Below are positions 51,104 to 60,890 of a stretch of DNA of 64,000 nucleotides, piece by piece. A model generated the notes under the pieces. That model ran no database searches, was not told the origin of the DNA, and saw only the letters and a program-made list of their open reading frames with translations. Positions within the stretch are counted from its first letter, which is position 1, and the number at the start of each line of letters is the position of its first letter. The translations under genes and the position numbers were made by a program. This DNA comes from Flagellimonas amphidinii (GTDB lineage: Bacteria; Bacteroidota; Bacteroidia; Flavobacteriales; Flavobacteriaceae). Location of the stretch: the NCBI RefSeq assembly GCF_013090115.1, contig NZ_JABFNN010000027.1, positions 306,409-370,408 on the forward strand, read 5' to 3'.

Positions 51104-51111
51104 TAGCTTTG
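51104..51111 (+). promoter_or_regulatory. -7 box for pckA
   Basis: TAGCTTTG is an exact TAnnTTTG box, 22 bases before the ATG at 51133. No clear -33 element. Confidence 0.5.
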
Positions 51112-51132
51112 TACCAATTTTAAAACAAAATA

Positions 51133-52749
51133 ATGAAGGCTAACACATCAGCTACGAAAACGATTTCGCTTGAATCCTACGGAATTCAGCATTCTAACTT
51201 TCATTACCAATTATCTTCAGATGATTTGCATAACCTGACTTTGGAAAAAGGAATGGGAAAACAAGCTTCATCAGGAGCTTTGGCCGTCAATACTGGTGAG
51301 TTTACGGGGAGATCTCCTATGGACCGCTTTATTGTAAAGGACGCTATTACTGAAGATAAAATTTGGTGGGGCAGTATTAATATTCCTTTTGAAAGTGAAA
51401 AGTTCGATAAACTGTACGATAAGGTCATTTCTTATTTAAATGACAAAGAGCTTTATGTTCGAGATTCGTATGCCTGTGCAGATTCGGATTATAAAATGAA
51501 TATTCGCGTAATTAATGAATATCCATGGTCCAATATGTTTGCCTATAATATGTTTTTGAGACCGACCGAAGCTGAATTGGAAGGCTTTGAACCAGAGTGG
51601 ACCGTGGTGAACGCTCCTGGTTTTATGGCAGATGCAAAAGTTGATGGTACCCGACAGCATAATTTTGCCATTTTGAATTTTACCAGAAAAATTGCTCTTG
51701 TTGGAGGTACAGGCTATACCGGTGAAATCAAAAAAGGGATTTTTTCGGCGCTGAATTTTATCCTTCCCGTGTATAAGAATACATTACCTATGCATTGTTC
51801 TGCCAATGTAGGGGAAGATGGAGATACGGCTCTTTTCTTTGGTCTTTCTGGAACTGGAAAAACAACCTTGTCCACAGACCCCAATCGAAAGTTGATCGGA
51901 GATGATGAGCATGGATGGACACCAGAAAACACGGTCTTTAATTTTGAAGGAGGTTGTTACGCCAAGGTAATCGACCTTTCCGAAGAAAAAGAACCAGAAA
52001 TCTATGGAGCCATTAAAAGAGGCGCAATTTTAGAAAATGTCATCATGGATGATCAAGGTGTAGTGGACTATACCAATTCTTCCATAACCCAGAATACTAG
52101 GGTTAGTTATCCTATTCATCATATTGAAAACATTCAGCAACCTTCCATAGGCAAAAATGTCAAAAACATATTTTTCCTTACTGCGGATGCCTTTGGAGTA
52201 TTGCCGCCAATCTCTAAATTAACACCGGCACAAGCAGCGTACCATTTTATTTCTGGATATACGGCAAAAGTTGCTGGAACTGAAGCTGGTGTAGTGGAAC
52301 CACAACCTTCTTTCTCTGCATGTTTTGGAGCGCCATTTATGCCTTTGCATCCAACTAAGTACGCAGAAATGTTAAGCAAGAAAATGAAAGAATCTGGAGT
52401 TGATGTGTGGTTGATCAATACGGGTTGGACCGGTGGCCCTTACGGTGTGGGTACTCGAATGAAGTTAAAATATACAAGGGCCATGATCAGTGCGGCCTTA
52501 AGCGGAAAACTTGGGCTTTATTCTTATGATACCTACCATATTCACTCTGTTTTTGGAGTGGCACAACCAAGAGAATGTCCAGGGGTACCAACAAGTGTAT
52601 TAAGTCCAAGAGCCACTTGGAACAATGATGAGGCTTATTATAAGACAGCATTTAAACTAACAAATGCATTTAGGGAAAACTTTAAAAAGTTTGAATCTTA
52701 TGCGAGTGAGGAAATAAGGCGTGGAGGGCCACAACGCTATGCCTTTTAA
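51133..52749 (+). CDS. pckA: Phosphoenolpyruvate carboxykinase (ATP)
   Basis: 538 residues, full length. It makes phosphoenolpyruvate from oxaloacetate and ATP, the entry to gluconeogenesis. GALAVNTGEFTGRSPMDRFIV near residue 47, the P-loop FFGLSGTGKTTLSTDP near 238, the metal-binding IGDDEHGW near 257, and NTGWTGGPYGVGTRMKL near 435 are all family motifs. It is followed by a strong terminator shared with hemD on the opposite strand. Confidence 0.97.
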   Translation: MKANTSATKTISLESYGIQHSNFHYQLSSDDLHNLTLEKGMGKQASSGALAVNTGEFTGRSPMDRFIVKDAITEDKIWWGSINIPFESEKFDKLYDKVISYLNDKELYVRDSYACADSDYKMNIRVINEYPWSNMFAYNMFLRPTEAELEGFEPEWTVVNAPGFMADAKVDGTRQHNFAILNFTRKIALVGGTGYTGEIKKGIFSALNFILPVYKNTLPMHCSANVGEDGDTALFFGLSGTGKTTLSTDPNRKLIGDDEHGWTPENTVFNFEGGCYAKVIDLSEEKEPEIYGAIKRGAILENVIMDDQGVVDYTNSSITQNTRVSYPIHHIENIQQPSIGKNVKNIFFLTADAFGVLPPISKLTPAQAAYHFISGYTAKVAGTEAGVVEPQPSFSACFGAPFMPLHPTKYAEMLSKKMKESGVDVWLINTGWTGGPYGVGTRMKLKYTRAMISAALSGKLGLYSYDTYHIHSVFGVAQPRECPGVPTSVLSPRATWNNDEAYYKTAFKLTNAFRENFKKFESYASEEIRRGGPQRYAF

Positions 52750-52752
52750 AGA

Positions 52753-52780
52753 AAAAAGCCCGGTTTTGACCGGGCTTTTT
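52753..52780. terminator. Terminator between pckA and hemD
   Basis: AAAAAGCCCGG and CCGGGCTTTTT form an 11-bp stem with a short loop and T/A-tracts on both sides, between convergent genes. Confidence 0.93.
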
Positions 52781-52798
52781 ATTTTATAGATAACGTAA

Positions 52799-53542
52799 TT
52801 ATTTGTTTACGCTGGTTATATACTTTTGAAGAGCCATGGTCATAGATGGAGTTTCAGGCGTAGGTGCTTGAATGTCTATTCTAAGACCTGCTTCTGTGGC
52901 AGCTTTAACAGTACTATTCCCAAATACGGCGATTCTGGTATTATTTTGCTCAAAATCTGGGAAGTTCTTCAATAAAGATTCAATTCCAGATGGGCTAAAG
53001 AATACCAAGACATCATAATACACATCTCTAAGATCTGATAAATCACTGATAACTGTCTTGTAGAAAATTCCACGTTTCCAATCTACACCCAAATCATTCA
53101 GTGCTTGTGGAACAATGGCCTTTAAAGAATCTGAAGAAGGTAAAAGAAATTTTTCGTCCTTATATTTTTTTATAAGTGGAACCAATTCATTGAAGGTGCG
53201 CTTACCTACATAGATTTTGCGCTTTCTATAGACCACATACTTCTGTAGGTAATATGCTACAGCTTCTGATTGGCAGAAATACTTCATTGTGTCCGGTACT
53301 TTGAAGCGCATTTCTTCAGCAATCCTAAAAAAATGATCTACAGAATTCCTACTGGTAAGAATAATAGCGGAAAAATTGTTGAGATCAATTTTTTGTTGCC
53401 TTACATTTTTGGCTTCTACCCCTTCTACATGTATGAAAGGCCTAAAATCCACCTTTACTTTCTCTTTCTCGATAAGTCGAGAGTAGGGGGAATTTTCTAT
53501 TTTGGGTTCTGGCTGGGAAACCAAAATTGTCTTTACTTTCAT
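52799..53542 (-). CDS. hemD: Uroporphyrinogen-III synthase
   Basis: 247 residues. It closes hydroxymethylbilane to uroporphyrinogen III in haem and cobalamin synthesis. Two alpha/beta domains: KTILVSQPEPKIENSPYSRLIE at the start, ILTSRNSVDHFFRI near 60 and the second domain with VLVFFSPSGIESLLKNFP near 180 and IAVFGNSTVKAATEAGLRIDI near 205. The family is weakly conserved but this order is typical. It follows a DUF4271 gene by 6 bases, the arrangement seen across Bacteroidota. Confidence 0.88.
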   Translation of the reverse strand: MKVKTILVSQPEPKIENSPYSRLIEKEKVKVDFRPFIHVEGVEAKNVRQQKIDLNNFSAIILTSRNSVDHFFRIAEEMRFKVPDTMKYFCQSEAVAYYLQKYVVYRKRKIYVGKRTFNELVPLIKKYKDEKFLLPSSDSLKAIVPQALNDLGVDWKRGIFYKTVISDLSDLRDVYYDVLVFFSPSGIESLLKNFPDFEQNNTRIAVFGNSTVKAATEAGLRIDIQAPTPETPSMTMALQKYITSVNK

Positions 53543-53548
53543 AAGCTT

Positions 53549-54205
53549 TCAGTCTTTTAGATAGCTTCCAATTAGCACCAAGGGTGCAATTTCGAGAGTG
53601 CAAAGGTACAAAATAAAATACAATAGATGGGGAAACAGGGCTTTTTGATAGTTCTTCAACAGCTTTGTAATTCCAATGCCATTAATGAGAAGAATCAGAA
53701 TTATCGTTGCATAAATTACTTCTTTTGAGTCTTTTAGGATGTAAATCAAAAAAATGTTCCCAACGAACATAACTAGTCCACTGAAGTTAAGATAGGTGGT
53801 TTTTGAGAATATAAACTCGGAAACCAAATGTTGCGTGTTAAAAACATATCCTTTTACATATTGAAGTCCCATTTTTACCAAAAGTAACAGAATCAAGAAA
53901 CCTAAAATCCAGAAAAACACAGATGCTCCATTGCCATAAGGCACTTGAAAAAGATTTTTTTGAAGCAAAAAAAGGAACAAAGCAAAATTAACCAGTTGGA
54001 AAAGGGTCAAAAGAATATGAAACCAATTAAAGAGTTGTCCTTTTTTGTTGTGAAGCAGGATATATTTATCATTGAACGGTAGGATGATAAAATTAATGAA
54101 CCTATTCTGAAAAAGATATTTCCCAATAGCCAGAAAGACCAAGCTCAAGAAGAGAGAAATGGTAATCCAGTCCAAGGGGGGAACAAATTTAGCTATGGGA
54201 TTCAT
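53549..54205 (-). CDS. DUF4271 membrane protein
   Basis: 218 residues with about six membrane helices and only short loops (WITISLFLSLVFLAIGKYLFQ, FHILLTLFQLVNFALFLFLL, VFFWILGFLILLLLVKMGLQYVKG). DUF4271 is restricted to Bacteroidota and is usually next to hemD, but its function is unknown. It overlaps the upstream glycosyltransferase gene by 4 bases (ATGA) and is followed 6 bases later by hemD. Confidence 0.88.
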   Translation of the reverse strand: MNPIAKFVPPLDWITISLFLSLVFLAIGKYLFQNRFINFIILPFNDKYILLHNKKGQLFNWFHILLTLFQLVNFALFLFLLQKNLFQVPYGNGASVFFWILGFLILLLLVKMGLQYVKGYVFNTQHLVSEFIFSKTTYLNFSGLVMFVGNIFLIYILKDSKEVIYATIILILLINGIGITKLLKNYQKALFPHLLYFILYLCTLEIAPLVLIGSYLKD

Positions 54206-55863
54206 TCTGTTATCTTAATAGGTTTACTGTTTAGTCCAGGACGCAATCCATTTTCAGAAATTCCTATTCTATAATAAAAGGGATTTTCCATTTTTGGAAG
54301 AGGCAATTGAAAATTATAAAAAACCGTATCTTTTGATTTGAGCAAGACTTTATGGGGTGATAGAGGTTTTACTTTCAAGGGGAGCAAATCTTTTACCTGT
54401 TTATAGCGATTGGAATAGGCAACAGTATACTTCAATTTATTAAGAGGGATATCAAATTCGTAAGGATTGTATATTTTAAGTAAACGCTCAGTTCCTTCAT
54501 TTTCTGATTTTTCTACATAGCATTGTAATTTTCTATAAGATTGAAAGTTGTCCATGAAAACTCCCCAAAATATTGTGCTATCCTGATCAAAATAATTTAT
54601 ATCACCTGTTTTACGGTATTTGGTTACATAAACCACCTTTTTGCCCCTTACCTTCTCTTCCGAATCATCAATTGTGTACTGGTTTTTGCGGTACCAACAA
54701 TTGTTAAGTGAAAATGTTTGAATACCGGAATAGAACAAATACATAGGAGGTGTCCGGTAAGAATTCTCAAAAACTACGGGAATATCACCTGCTTTGGAGT
54801 GTAGGTCGTTAACCCATACTTTGTTGCCATGTGTCTCATAGAGCACAGGAAACAGTGGTTTATATATAAGCCATGCTCTAGCGTATAAGAGCAGAACTAA
54901 ACTTATAATACCAATTCTGTATATCCATTTTCTACTACTGCTATTTTCAATTAGGCGATTATATGTCATTACAACCAATGGAATTGAAATTACAATGGCC
55001 CATTGCGCCTGAACTCTTCTTGTAAAACTGGAAACAAAAAAGAAAATAAGAACCCCATAGCTCAAATAAACCAAAGCTTTGGAAAATTTATCCGTGGCTT
55101 TGAATTTAAAAAGGGAAGCATAAATCCAGTAAAATAGCAATCCAATAATAACAATCAAATTGAGAAAATAGCCCAAAGTAAATCCTTCAAAGGAGTAGGC
55201 TTGATTTGGTCGTTCGAACAAGTGAAATTGAATGGAAACAAAATCATTTTGATACAACCAATTCAAATGAGGGGTATAGCAAAGTATTCCAATGATTACC
55301 GCTAACCAGGCCTTCCAGTCCTTAGCAAGTTTTATATTGGAAATAAATACAAATAATATAACCAAAACAGCATGGTACTTGCTATACATTAAAGCGGCCA
55401 TTACCAGTCCGAGGCCTATAGAAACCCAGATGTTGGGACTTTTCAAATAATATTTGTACAAGAGCAAAAACAGGGCTGTAAAAAATAAAAGAGGGGTATC
55501 TGGCAAGGTTAAAAAACCATAGGCATTCATCAAAGTGAATGAAAATACAAGCAGAAAAAAATGGATTACATAGTCCTTTTTCTTTGGATTGTCCACTAAT
55601 TCCCATAATAAAAGATAAGTTCCTGCAGAAAGTATGCAACTCATAAAACGCACTCCTAACTCACCATCAAAAAAGAAGCTGCTCAATTTAATTAAAAAAG
55701 CCACCATAGGAGGATGATCAAAATATCCCCAGGCCAAGTTTTGGGCATAGTACCAGTAATAGGCCTCATCATAGATCAGTTCCGTAAAATAGCTTTGGAT
55801 GAGATTGAGCACAAAAAGAACGACCAGTAAAAAAAGGAAAAGCTTGGGAAATCTTTGGGTCAT
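54202..55863 (-). CDS. GT39/ArnT-like membrane glycosyltransferase
   Basis: 553 residues from ATG 55863; an in-frame TTG at 55887 overlaps the -7 box TAACTTTG (55892-55885) and so is not used. About eleven membrane helices. The first periplasmic loop has the catalytic acidic motif LIYDEAYYWYYAQNLAWGYFDHPPMVAF, as in ArnT/Pmt enzymes that use polyprenyl-phosphate sugars. A soluble C-terminal part begins near residue 350. It is divergent from a polyprenol-phosphate mannose synthase gene, which could make its donor (inference). Confidence 0.88.
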   Translation of the reverse strand: MTQRFPKLFLFLLVVLFVLNLIQSYFTELIYDEAYYWYYAQNLAWGYFDHPPMVAFLIKLSSFFFDGELGVRFMSCILSAGTYLLLWELVDNPKKKDYVIHFFLLVFSFTLMNAYGFLTLPDTPLLFFTALFLLLYKYYLKSPNIWVSIGLGLVMAALMYSKYHAVLVILFVFISNIKLAKDWKAWLAVIIGILCYTPHLNWLYQNDFVSIQFHLFERPNQAYSFEGFTLGYFLNLIVIIGLLFYWIYASLFKFKATDKFSKALVYLSYGVLIFFFVSSFTRRVQAQWAIVISIPLVVMTYNRLIENSSSRKWIYRIGIISLVLLLYARAWLIYKPLFPVLYETHGNKVWVNDLHSKAGDIPVVFENSYRTPPMYLFYSGIQTFSLNNCWYRKNQYTIDDSEEKVRGKKVVYVTKYRKTGDINYFDQDSTIFWGVFMDNFQSYRKLQCYVEKSENEGTERLLKIYNPYEFDIPLNKLKYTVAYSNRYKQVKDLLPLKVKPLSPHKVLLKSKDTVFYNFQLPLPKMENPFYYRIGISENGLRPGLNSKPIKITE

Positions 55864-55884
55864 TAAATTGAATTTACAAAGTGC

Positions 55885-55892
55885 CAAAGTTA
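55885..55892 (-). promoter_or_regulatory. -7 box for the GT39 gene
   Basis: Reads TAACTTTG on the minus strand, 21 bases before the ATG at 55863. Confidence 0.5.
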
Positions 55893-55934
55893 CAAATATT
55901 GAGCAACAGCCAGAAGGTTAATCCGCTCAACGAG

Positions 55935-55966
55935 TTGCGGGAAGAAACCAGAAAACCGTATTTTTG
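55935..55966 (+). promoter_or_regulatory. Promoter for the polyprenol-phosphate mannose synthase gene
   Basis: TTG at 55935-55937 and TATTTTTG at 55959-55966 are separated by 21 bases. The ATG at 55985 follows 18 bases later. Confidence 0.55.
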
Positions 55967-55984
55967 CGCTCTAATTCTTTGCGA

Positions 55985-56713
55985 ATGGCAGACGGCTTGG
56001 TCATTATACCCACCTTTAATGAAATTGAAAACATTGAAGCCATTATTAAAACGGTTTTCGATTTAAAGAAAGATTTTCATGTACTGGTGGTGGATGATAA
56101 TTCTCCCGATGGCACGGCAAAAGCTGTAAGGTCATTGCAGGAACAATTCCCAGAAAAACTTTTTTTGGAAGTACGCAAAGAGAAATCAGGTTTGGGCACG
56201 GCCTACATCCACGGGTTTAAATGGGCGTTGGAGCGTGGGTATGATTACATTTTTGAAATGGATGCCGATTTTTCGCATCGCCCTGCGGATTTGATCCGGT
56301 TGCATAGAGCTTGCCTTAATGGCGCCGATGTGGCCGTTGGATCTCGTTATAAAAAAGGGGTAAATGTGGTAAACTGGCCTCTTTTTAGGATTTTATTGTC
56401 CTATGGTGCTTCTTTTTATGTAAAGTTGATAACAGGAATGAAGGTTCACGATCCCACTGCAGGTTTTGTGTGCTACAAGAGAGAGGTGTTGGAAAATATC
56501 AATTTGAACGCTGTACGTTTTATAGGTTATGCTTTTCAAATAGAAATGAAATACCGGGCCTATCTCAAAAAATATAAAATAGAGGAAGTTTCCATCATTT
56601 TTACGGATAGGATAAATGGAAAATCAAAAATGAATTCTGCGATTATCCGAGAAGCCATTTTTGGTGTAATTGCCATGAAATTTAGAAGTGTATTTTTTAA
56701 AAAGAATTTTTAG
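55985..56713 (+). CDS. Polyprenol-phosphate mannose synthase-like GT2
   Basis: 242 residues from ATG 55985; an in-frame TTG at 55964 overlaps the -7 promoter box. GLVIIPTFNEIENIEAIIKTVF at the start, VLVVDDNSPDGTAKAVRSL (nucleotide and metal binding) near 37, GLGTAYIHGFKWALERGYDYIFEMDADFSHRP near 73 with the D-x-D motif, and DPTAGFVCYKREVL near 165 are DPM1-type features. It transfers mannose (or another sugar) from a GDP/UDP donor to a polyprenyl phosphate. No C-terminal membrane region. It is followed by pyrC one base later. Confidence 0.93.
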   Translation: MADGLVIIPTFNEIENIEAIIKTVFDLKKDFHVLVVDDNSPDGTAKAVRSLQEQFPEKLFLEVRKEKSGLGTAYIHGFKWALERGYDYIFEMDADFSHRPADLIRLHRACLNGADVAVGSRYKKGVNVVNWPLFRILLSYGASFYVKLITGMKVHDPTAGFVCYKREVLENINLNAVRFIGYAFQIEMKYRAYLKKYKIEEVSIIFTDRINGKSKMNSAIIREAIFGVIAMKFRSVFFKKNF

Positions 56714-56714
56714 A

Positions 56715-58049
56715 ATGCCGAAGACCCTACTAAAGAACGCTAAAGTTGTTGATGAACAAAACATTTTTGAAACTGATGTATTGTTGAGTGGCGACTATAT
56801 TGAACGCATAGATTCCAATATTTTGGACAGTGCTGCTACGGTAATCGATTTGGAAGGCGATTTGTTGCTTCCAGGAATTATAGATGATCAAGTCCACTTT
56901 AGACAACCCGGACTCACCCACAAAGGAACTATTGCCACAGAAAGTAGGGCGGCGATTGCAGGTGGGATAACCACTTTTATGGAACAGCCCAATACAAATC
57001 CTCAGACAACCACTATTGAAAAACTGGAGGCAAAGTTCGCTGTTGCTTCCAAAGACTCTTTTGCCAATTATTCGTTTCTTTTTGGAGGAACAAATGACAA
57101 TCTGGAAGAGTTGAAACGGTTGGACAAAAATGCTTGTTCTGGAGTCAAGTTGTTCTTGGGATCGTCTACAGGGAATATGTTGGTGGATGATGAGGTTGTT
57201 TTGGAAAAGATATTTTCCAGCACAGAAATGGTGATTTCTGCACATTGTGAAGATGAGACTACCATAAGGGCCAATATGGCCAAATACAAAGAAATGTATG
57301 GCGATGATATTCCAATAGAGCTGCATCCCATCATAAGAAGTGAGGAAGCCTGTTATCTTTCTTCATCAAAAGCTATCGCATTGGCTAAAAAAACAGGAGC
57401 TAGATTGCATGTTTTTCATGTTTCAACAGGAAAGGAAACAGATTTGTTTACAAATGTTATTCCATTGGAGGAAAAAAAAATAACCGCAGAGGTGTGCATT
57501 CACCATCTCTGGTTTTCTGATGAGGATTATGCCGAAAAAGGAACGTTAATCAAATGGAATCCAGCTGTAAAGACCAAAAATGATCGGGATCAACTTTGGA
57601 GTGCCCTTTTGGATGACCGAATAGATATTGTTGCTACCGATCACGCGCCCCATACACTTGAAGAAAAGAACAATCCCTATACCAAGGCCCCTTCTGGAGG
57701 TCCACTAGTGCAACATGCTTTGCTCGCCATGCTACAAAAGGAAAGCGAGGGTAAAATAAGCCTGGGGAAAATGGTTGAGAAAATGTGCCATAATCCTGCT
57801 AAGCTTTTTGATATTGACCGAAGAGGTTTCGTCAAGGAAGGATATTACGCGGATTTGGTCCAAGTGCAACGAAATGTGAGTAATGAGGTAAAAAGATCTA
57901 ATGTTTTCTATAAATGTGGGTGGTCTCCGTTTGAAGGTGTTACTTTTGGTTCTAAGGTGGTTCGCACATTTGTCAACGGTCATTTGGCTTTTGACCAAGG
58001 TGCTTTTTCCGAAATGAAAAATGCCAAAAGACTTACCTTCAATAGATAA
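56715..58049 (+). CDS. pyrC: Dihydroorotase
   Basis: 444 residues from ATG 56715, one base after the upstream stop. It closes carbamoyl-aspartate to dihydroorotate in pyrimidine synthesis. The zinc ligands are in GIIDDQVHFRQPG near residue 55 (H-x-R), HCEDE near 178 and HVFHVSTGKE near 232; IVATDHAPHTLEEK near 305 supplies the catalytic Asp. This is the class-I-type enzyme common in Bacteroidota. It is part of the unit GT2-pyrC-DUF4296. Confidence 0.95.
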   Translation: MPKTLLKNAKVVDEQNIFETDVLLSGDYIERIDSNILDSAATVIDLEGDLLLPGIIDDQVHFRQPGLTHKGTIATESRAAIAGGITTFMEQPNTNPQTTTIEKLEAKFAVASKDSFANYSFLFGGTNDNLEELKRLDKNACSGVKLFLGSSTGNMLVDDEVVLEKIFSSTEMVISAHCEDETTIRANMAKYKEMYGDDIPIELHPIIRSEEACYLSSSKAIALAKKTGARLHVFHVSTGKETDLFTNVIPLEEKKITAEVCIHHLWFSDEDYAEKGTLIKWNPAVKTKNDRDQLWSALLDDRIDIVATDHAPHTLEEKNNPYTKAPSGGPLVQHALLAMLQKESEGKISLGKMVEKMCHNPAKLFDIDRRGFVKEGYYADLVQVQRNVSNEVKRSNVFYKCGWSPFEGVTFGSKVVRTFVNGHLAFDQGAFSEMKNAKRLTFNR

Positions 58050-58053
58050 AAAA

Positions 58054-58461
58054 ATGAAAAGGATTTTTGTGTTTTCTCTGGTTTTGTTGTTTTTGGCATG
58101 TGCTAAAAAAGTTGTTGAAAAGCCTGAAAATCTGATTCCCAAAGATAAGATGGCGGAAATCCTTCATGATTTGGCTGTGCTGGATGCGGCTAAATCTTCT
58201 TTTAAGGCTACGCTGGATCGCAAGGATATTAAAATCATGGATTTTATTTATGAAAAGCATCAAATAGATAGTGCGCAATTTGCGCAAAGCGATTTGTACT
58301 ATGCTTCTATTCCACTGGAATATCAATTTATTTATGAAGCGGTGGAGGGCAAGCTTGAAGACCGCCGAAAGATTTTGGAGGAAGCAACCCAAATGAGAAA
58401 TGACAGCGTACGCAAATCGGCTATAAAACGCAAGGATTCTTTACAAAAAACAAAAAAATAG
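58054..58461 (+). CDS. DUF4296 lipoprotein
   Basis: 135 residues from ATG 58054. MKRIFVFSLVLLFLACAKK is a lipoprotein signal with Cys at residue 16. The mature part begins PENLIPKDKMAEILHDLAVLDAAK, the DUF4296 hallmark, followed by a helical region and a strongly charged C-terminal helix (RKSAIKRKDSLQKTKK). Found throughout flavobacteria downstream of biosynthesis genes; function unknown. It starts 4 bases after the pyrC stop. Confidence 0.88.
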   Translation: MKRIFVFSLVLLFLACAKKVVEKPENLIPKDKMAEILHDLAVLDAAKSSFKATLDRKDIKIMDFIYEKHQIDSAQFAQSDLYYASIPLEYQFIYEAVEGKLEDRRKILEEATQMRNDSVRKSAIKRKDSLQKTKK

Positions 58462-58472
58462 GGGATATAGTT

Positions 58473-59480
58473 TTATAATCTTTCCTCTCGGTATCTAGAA
58501 GCACAGAATTTTAGGGCTTCATCAAGATTCACAAAGTTGAAATCCAAGCTTTGTTTTAATTTTTCACTTGAATAGTATTCTTGGTGGTACAAACCTTTGG
58601 CCACAGCTTTTGGAAGTCTCCGTCTTTTGCCCCTCATCGAACTACGTAGCCAATCCAATCGCCATAAAAACTCTAAAAGCCAAAAAGGAATTTGTTTGGA
58701 AGGAGGTTCTTTGCCTATTTCTAGAGCTATTTTTTGAAAGAGTTGTCCGTAGGACAAATTTTCACTTACTAAAATGAAGCGTTCTCTATTTATTTTAGAA
58801 TTCTGCAAAGAAATCATGGCAGTGACCACATCGTTTATGGATACAAAACCAGTTCCTCCCGGAAGAAAGGACTTTTTGCCCTTTGCGGCATAGGTAAAGA
58901 AAGATCCACTGCCTGTTTTCCAAAACCCTGGCCCAATCACTACACCTGGATTTACAATAACCACTGGTAGCCCTTCTTGTGAACCTCTCCAGACTTCCAG
59001 TTCTGCATCATGTTTGGTTAAACCGTAAACGGAAACGCCAGTTTCATTCCATTCATTTTCTTCAGTTACCAAATTACCTTTAATGCTGGGGCCTACAGCA
59101 GCAATTGAGCTGACATAACATAATTTTTTCACCCCATATTTTAAACATAAGTTGACCACATTGGCCGTGCCTTCTATGTTTATTTTCTTTAGAGAGTTAT
59201 AATCGTGGGGGTCAAAAGATATTAATGCGGCAGCATGGTAAACATACTCAATACCTACAAAAGCGTAACTCAGTGCATCAATATCCGTAATATCAGCTTG
59301 TACCCATTCTATCTGTTCCAGAACTTTAGAAGGCTTATCAGAATAGTATCCGAAAACTTTTTCAACATTATGTTTGGACTTTTCGTTGCGATATAAAGCC
59401 CTGACCTTTTCACCATTTTTTAGGAGTTGAAACAGTAAATGTGAACCTATTAAACCTGTACCGCCGGTGACTAGAACCAT
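58473..59480 (-). CDS. NAD-dependent epimerase/dehydratase (extended SDR)
   Basis: 335 residues from ATG 59480; the open frame upstream lacks support. MVLVTGGTGLIGSHLLFQLL is the NAD-binding Rossmann motif, YVYHAAALISFDP near 76 and the catalytic Y-x-x-x-K in VYGLTKHDAELEVWRG near 150 follow, with ser near CYVSSIAAVG. The substrate is probably a sugar nucleotide or sterol-like compound; the sequence resembles the flavonoid reductase/3-beta-HSD-like branch. It stands alone, convergent with the DUF4296 gene and divergent from tyrS. Confidence 0.9.
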   Translation of the reverse strand: MVLVTGGTGLIGSHLLFQLLKNGEKVRALYRNEKSKHNVEKVFGYYSDKPSKVLEQIEWVQADITDIDALSYAFVGIEYVYHAAALISFDPHDYNSLKKINIEGTANVVNLCLKYGVKKLCYVSSIAAVGPSIKGNLVTEENEWNETGVSVYGLTKHDAELEVWRGSQEGLPVVIVNPGVVIGPGFWKTGSGSFFTYAAKGKKSFLPGGTGFVSINDVVTAMISLQNSKINRERFILVSENLSYGQLFQKIALEIGKEPPSKQIPFWLLEFLWRLDWLRSSMRGKRRRLPKAVAKGLYHQEYYSSEKLKQSLDFNFVNLDEALKFCASRYREERL

Positions 59481-59536
59481 TGTGTAAAAGTACCTATTTG
59501 TGATGGATTTTATCCAGTCATGTAAGAACTTCATTT

Positions 59537-59544
59537 TATATTTG
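59537..59544 (+). promoter_or_regulatory. -7 box for tyrS
   Basis: TATATTTG, an exact TAnnTTTG box, 22 bases before the ATG at 59566. Confidence 0.5.
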
Positions 59545-59565
59545 CAACTATTCTAAAAGTCAACC

Positions 59566-60861
59566 ATGGAGAAGAATTTTGTTCAAGAATTGCAATGGAG
59601 AGGTATGATTCACGATATTATGCCGGGAGCTGAAGAACATCTACTGGAAGAGATGAGAGCCGCTTATGTGGGAATTGACCCTACAGCTGATTCCTTGCAT
59701 ATTGGACATTTGGTGAGTGTTATGATGTTGCGTCATTTTCAATTGGCAGGGCACAAACCTTTTGCCTTGGTCGGTGGGGCTACTGGTATGATTGGAGATC
59801 CTTCAGGAAAATCGCAAGAACGAAATCTTTTGGATGAAGCTACCCTTCGGCACAATCAAGAAGCCATTAAATCGCAATTGGGCCGTTTTTTGGATTTTGA
59901 AAGTGCTGAAGCCAATGCCGCTGTGCTGGTCAATAATTATGATTGGATGAAGAATTTCTCATTCTTGGATTTCATACGAGATGTAGGGAAGCACATCACC
60001 GTAAATTATATGATGGCCAAGGATTCCGTGAAAAAGCGCCTTTCTTCGGATGCCAAAGAAGGGATGTCATTTACGGAATTTACTTATCAGTTGGTGCAGG
60101 GTTACGACTTTCTTTATCTATTTCAACATCATGATTGCACTTTGCAAATGGGAGGTAGTGATCAATGGGGGAATATTACCACGGGTACAGAGTTGATCAG
60201 AAGAATAGGTGGAGGTAAAGGTTTCGCCTTGACCTGTCCGCTTATCACCAAGGCAGATGGGACCAAATTTGGAAAGACCGAAGGAGGAAATGTTTGGTTG
60301 GACGCTGAACGGACTTCGCCCTATAAATTTTATCAGTATTGGTTGAACACTTCAGATGAGGATGCAGAGAAGTACATCAAGATATTTACTTTTTTGAGCA
60401 AAGGTGACATTGAATCTTTAGTGGCAGAGCACAAAGAAGCTCCTCATATGAGAGCGCTTCAGAAGCGATTGGCAGAAGAAATTACCATTGCAGTACATTC
60501 CAAGGAGGATTTGGAGAATGCTGTAAAGGCAAGTGCTATTTTATTTGGGAAATCAACATCTGAAGATTTAAAGCAGTTGGATGAAAAGACATTTTTAGAT
60601 GTTTTTGAAGGTGTGCCGCAAGCTCAAATTTCTAAGGATGATATCTCTGATGGTTTGGATATGATTGGAGCTCTAGCTGCCAAGACTGGATTTTTGGCAT
60701 CTAATGGAGAAGCAAGGAGAGAGCTCAAACAGAATTCCATATCCGTCAATAAGGAAAAGGTGAAGGAGGATTATCAAATCACCGAGGAGGATTTGATCAA
60801 TAACAAATTTGTTTTGTTGCAACGCGGAAAGAAAAATTATTTTGTGCTCGTAGCTGAATAA
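59566..60861 (+). CDS. tyrS: Tyrosyl-tRNA synthetase
   Basis: 431 residues, normal for the bacterial TyrS type. [28 protein letters not shown] near residue 30 includes the HIGH motif (HIGH at 47-50), [12 protein letters not shown] near 193 binds tyrosine, and [14 protein letters not shown] near 225 is the KMSKS-equivalent loop. The C-terminal S4-like domain is [19 protein letters not shown] hairpin terminator follows. Confidence 0.97.
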   Translation: MEKNFVQELQWRGMIHDIMPGAEEHLLEEMRAAYVGIDPTADSLHIGHLVSVMMLRHFQLAGHKPFALVGGATGMIGDPSGKSQERNLLDEATLRHNQEAIKSQLGRFLDFESAEANAAVLVNNYDWMKNFSFLDFIRDVGKHITVNYMMAKDSVKKRLSSDAKEGMSFTEFTYQLVQGYDFLYLFQHHDCTLQMGGSDQWGNITTGTELIRRIGGGKGFALTCPLITKADGTKFGKTEGGNVWLDAERTSPYKFYQYWLNTSDEDAEKYIKIFTFLSKGDIESLVAEHKEAPHMRALQKRLAEEITIAVHSKEDLENAVKASAILFGKSTSEDLKQLDEKTFLDVFEGVPQAQISKDDISDGLDMIGALAAKTGFLASNGEARRELKQNSISVNKEKVKEDYQITEEDLINNKFVLLQRGKKNYFVLVAE

Positions 60862-60889
60862 AAAAACTCACTTTTTAAGGGAGTTTTTA
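60862..60889 (+). terminator. Terminator after tyrS
   Basis: AAAACTC and GAGTTTTTAT flank an inner CTTTTTAAG pairing. Moderate stem followed by Ts. Confidence 0.6.
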
Positions 60890-60890
60890 T

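Noticed and set aside
56730..57326. 198-codon open frame antisense to pyrC
   Set aside because: The sense strand holds complete dihydroorotase motifs; the antisense product has no family features.
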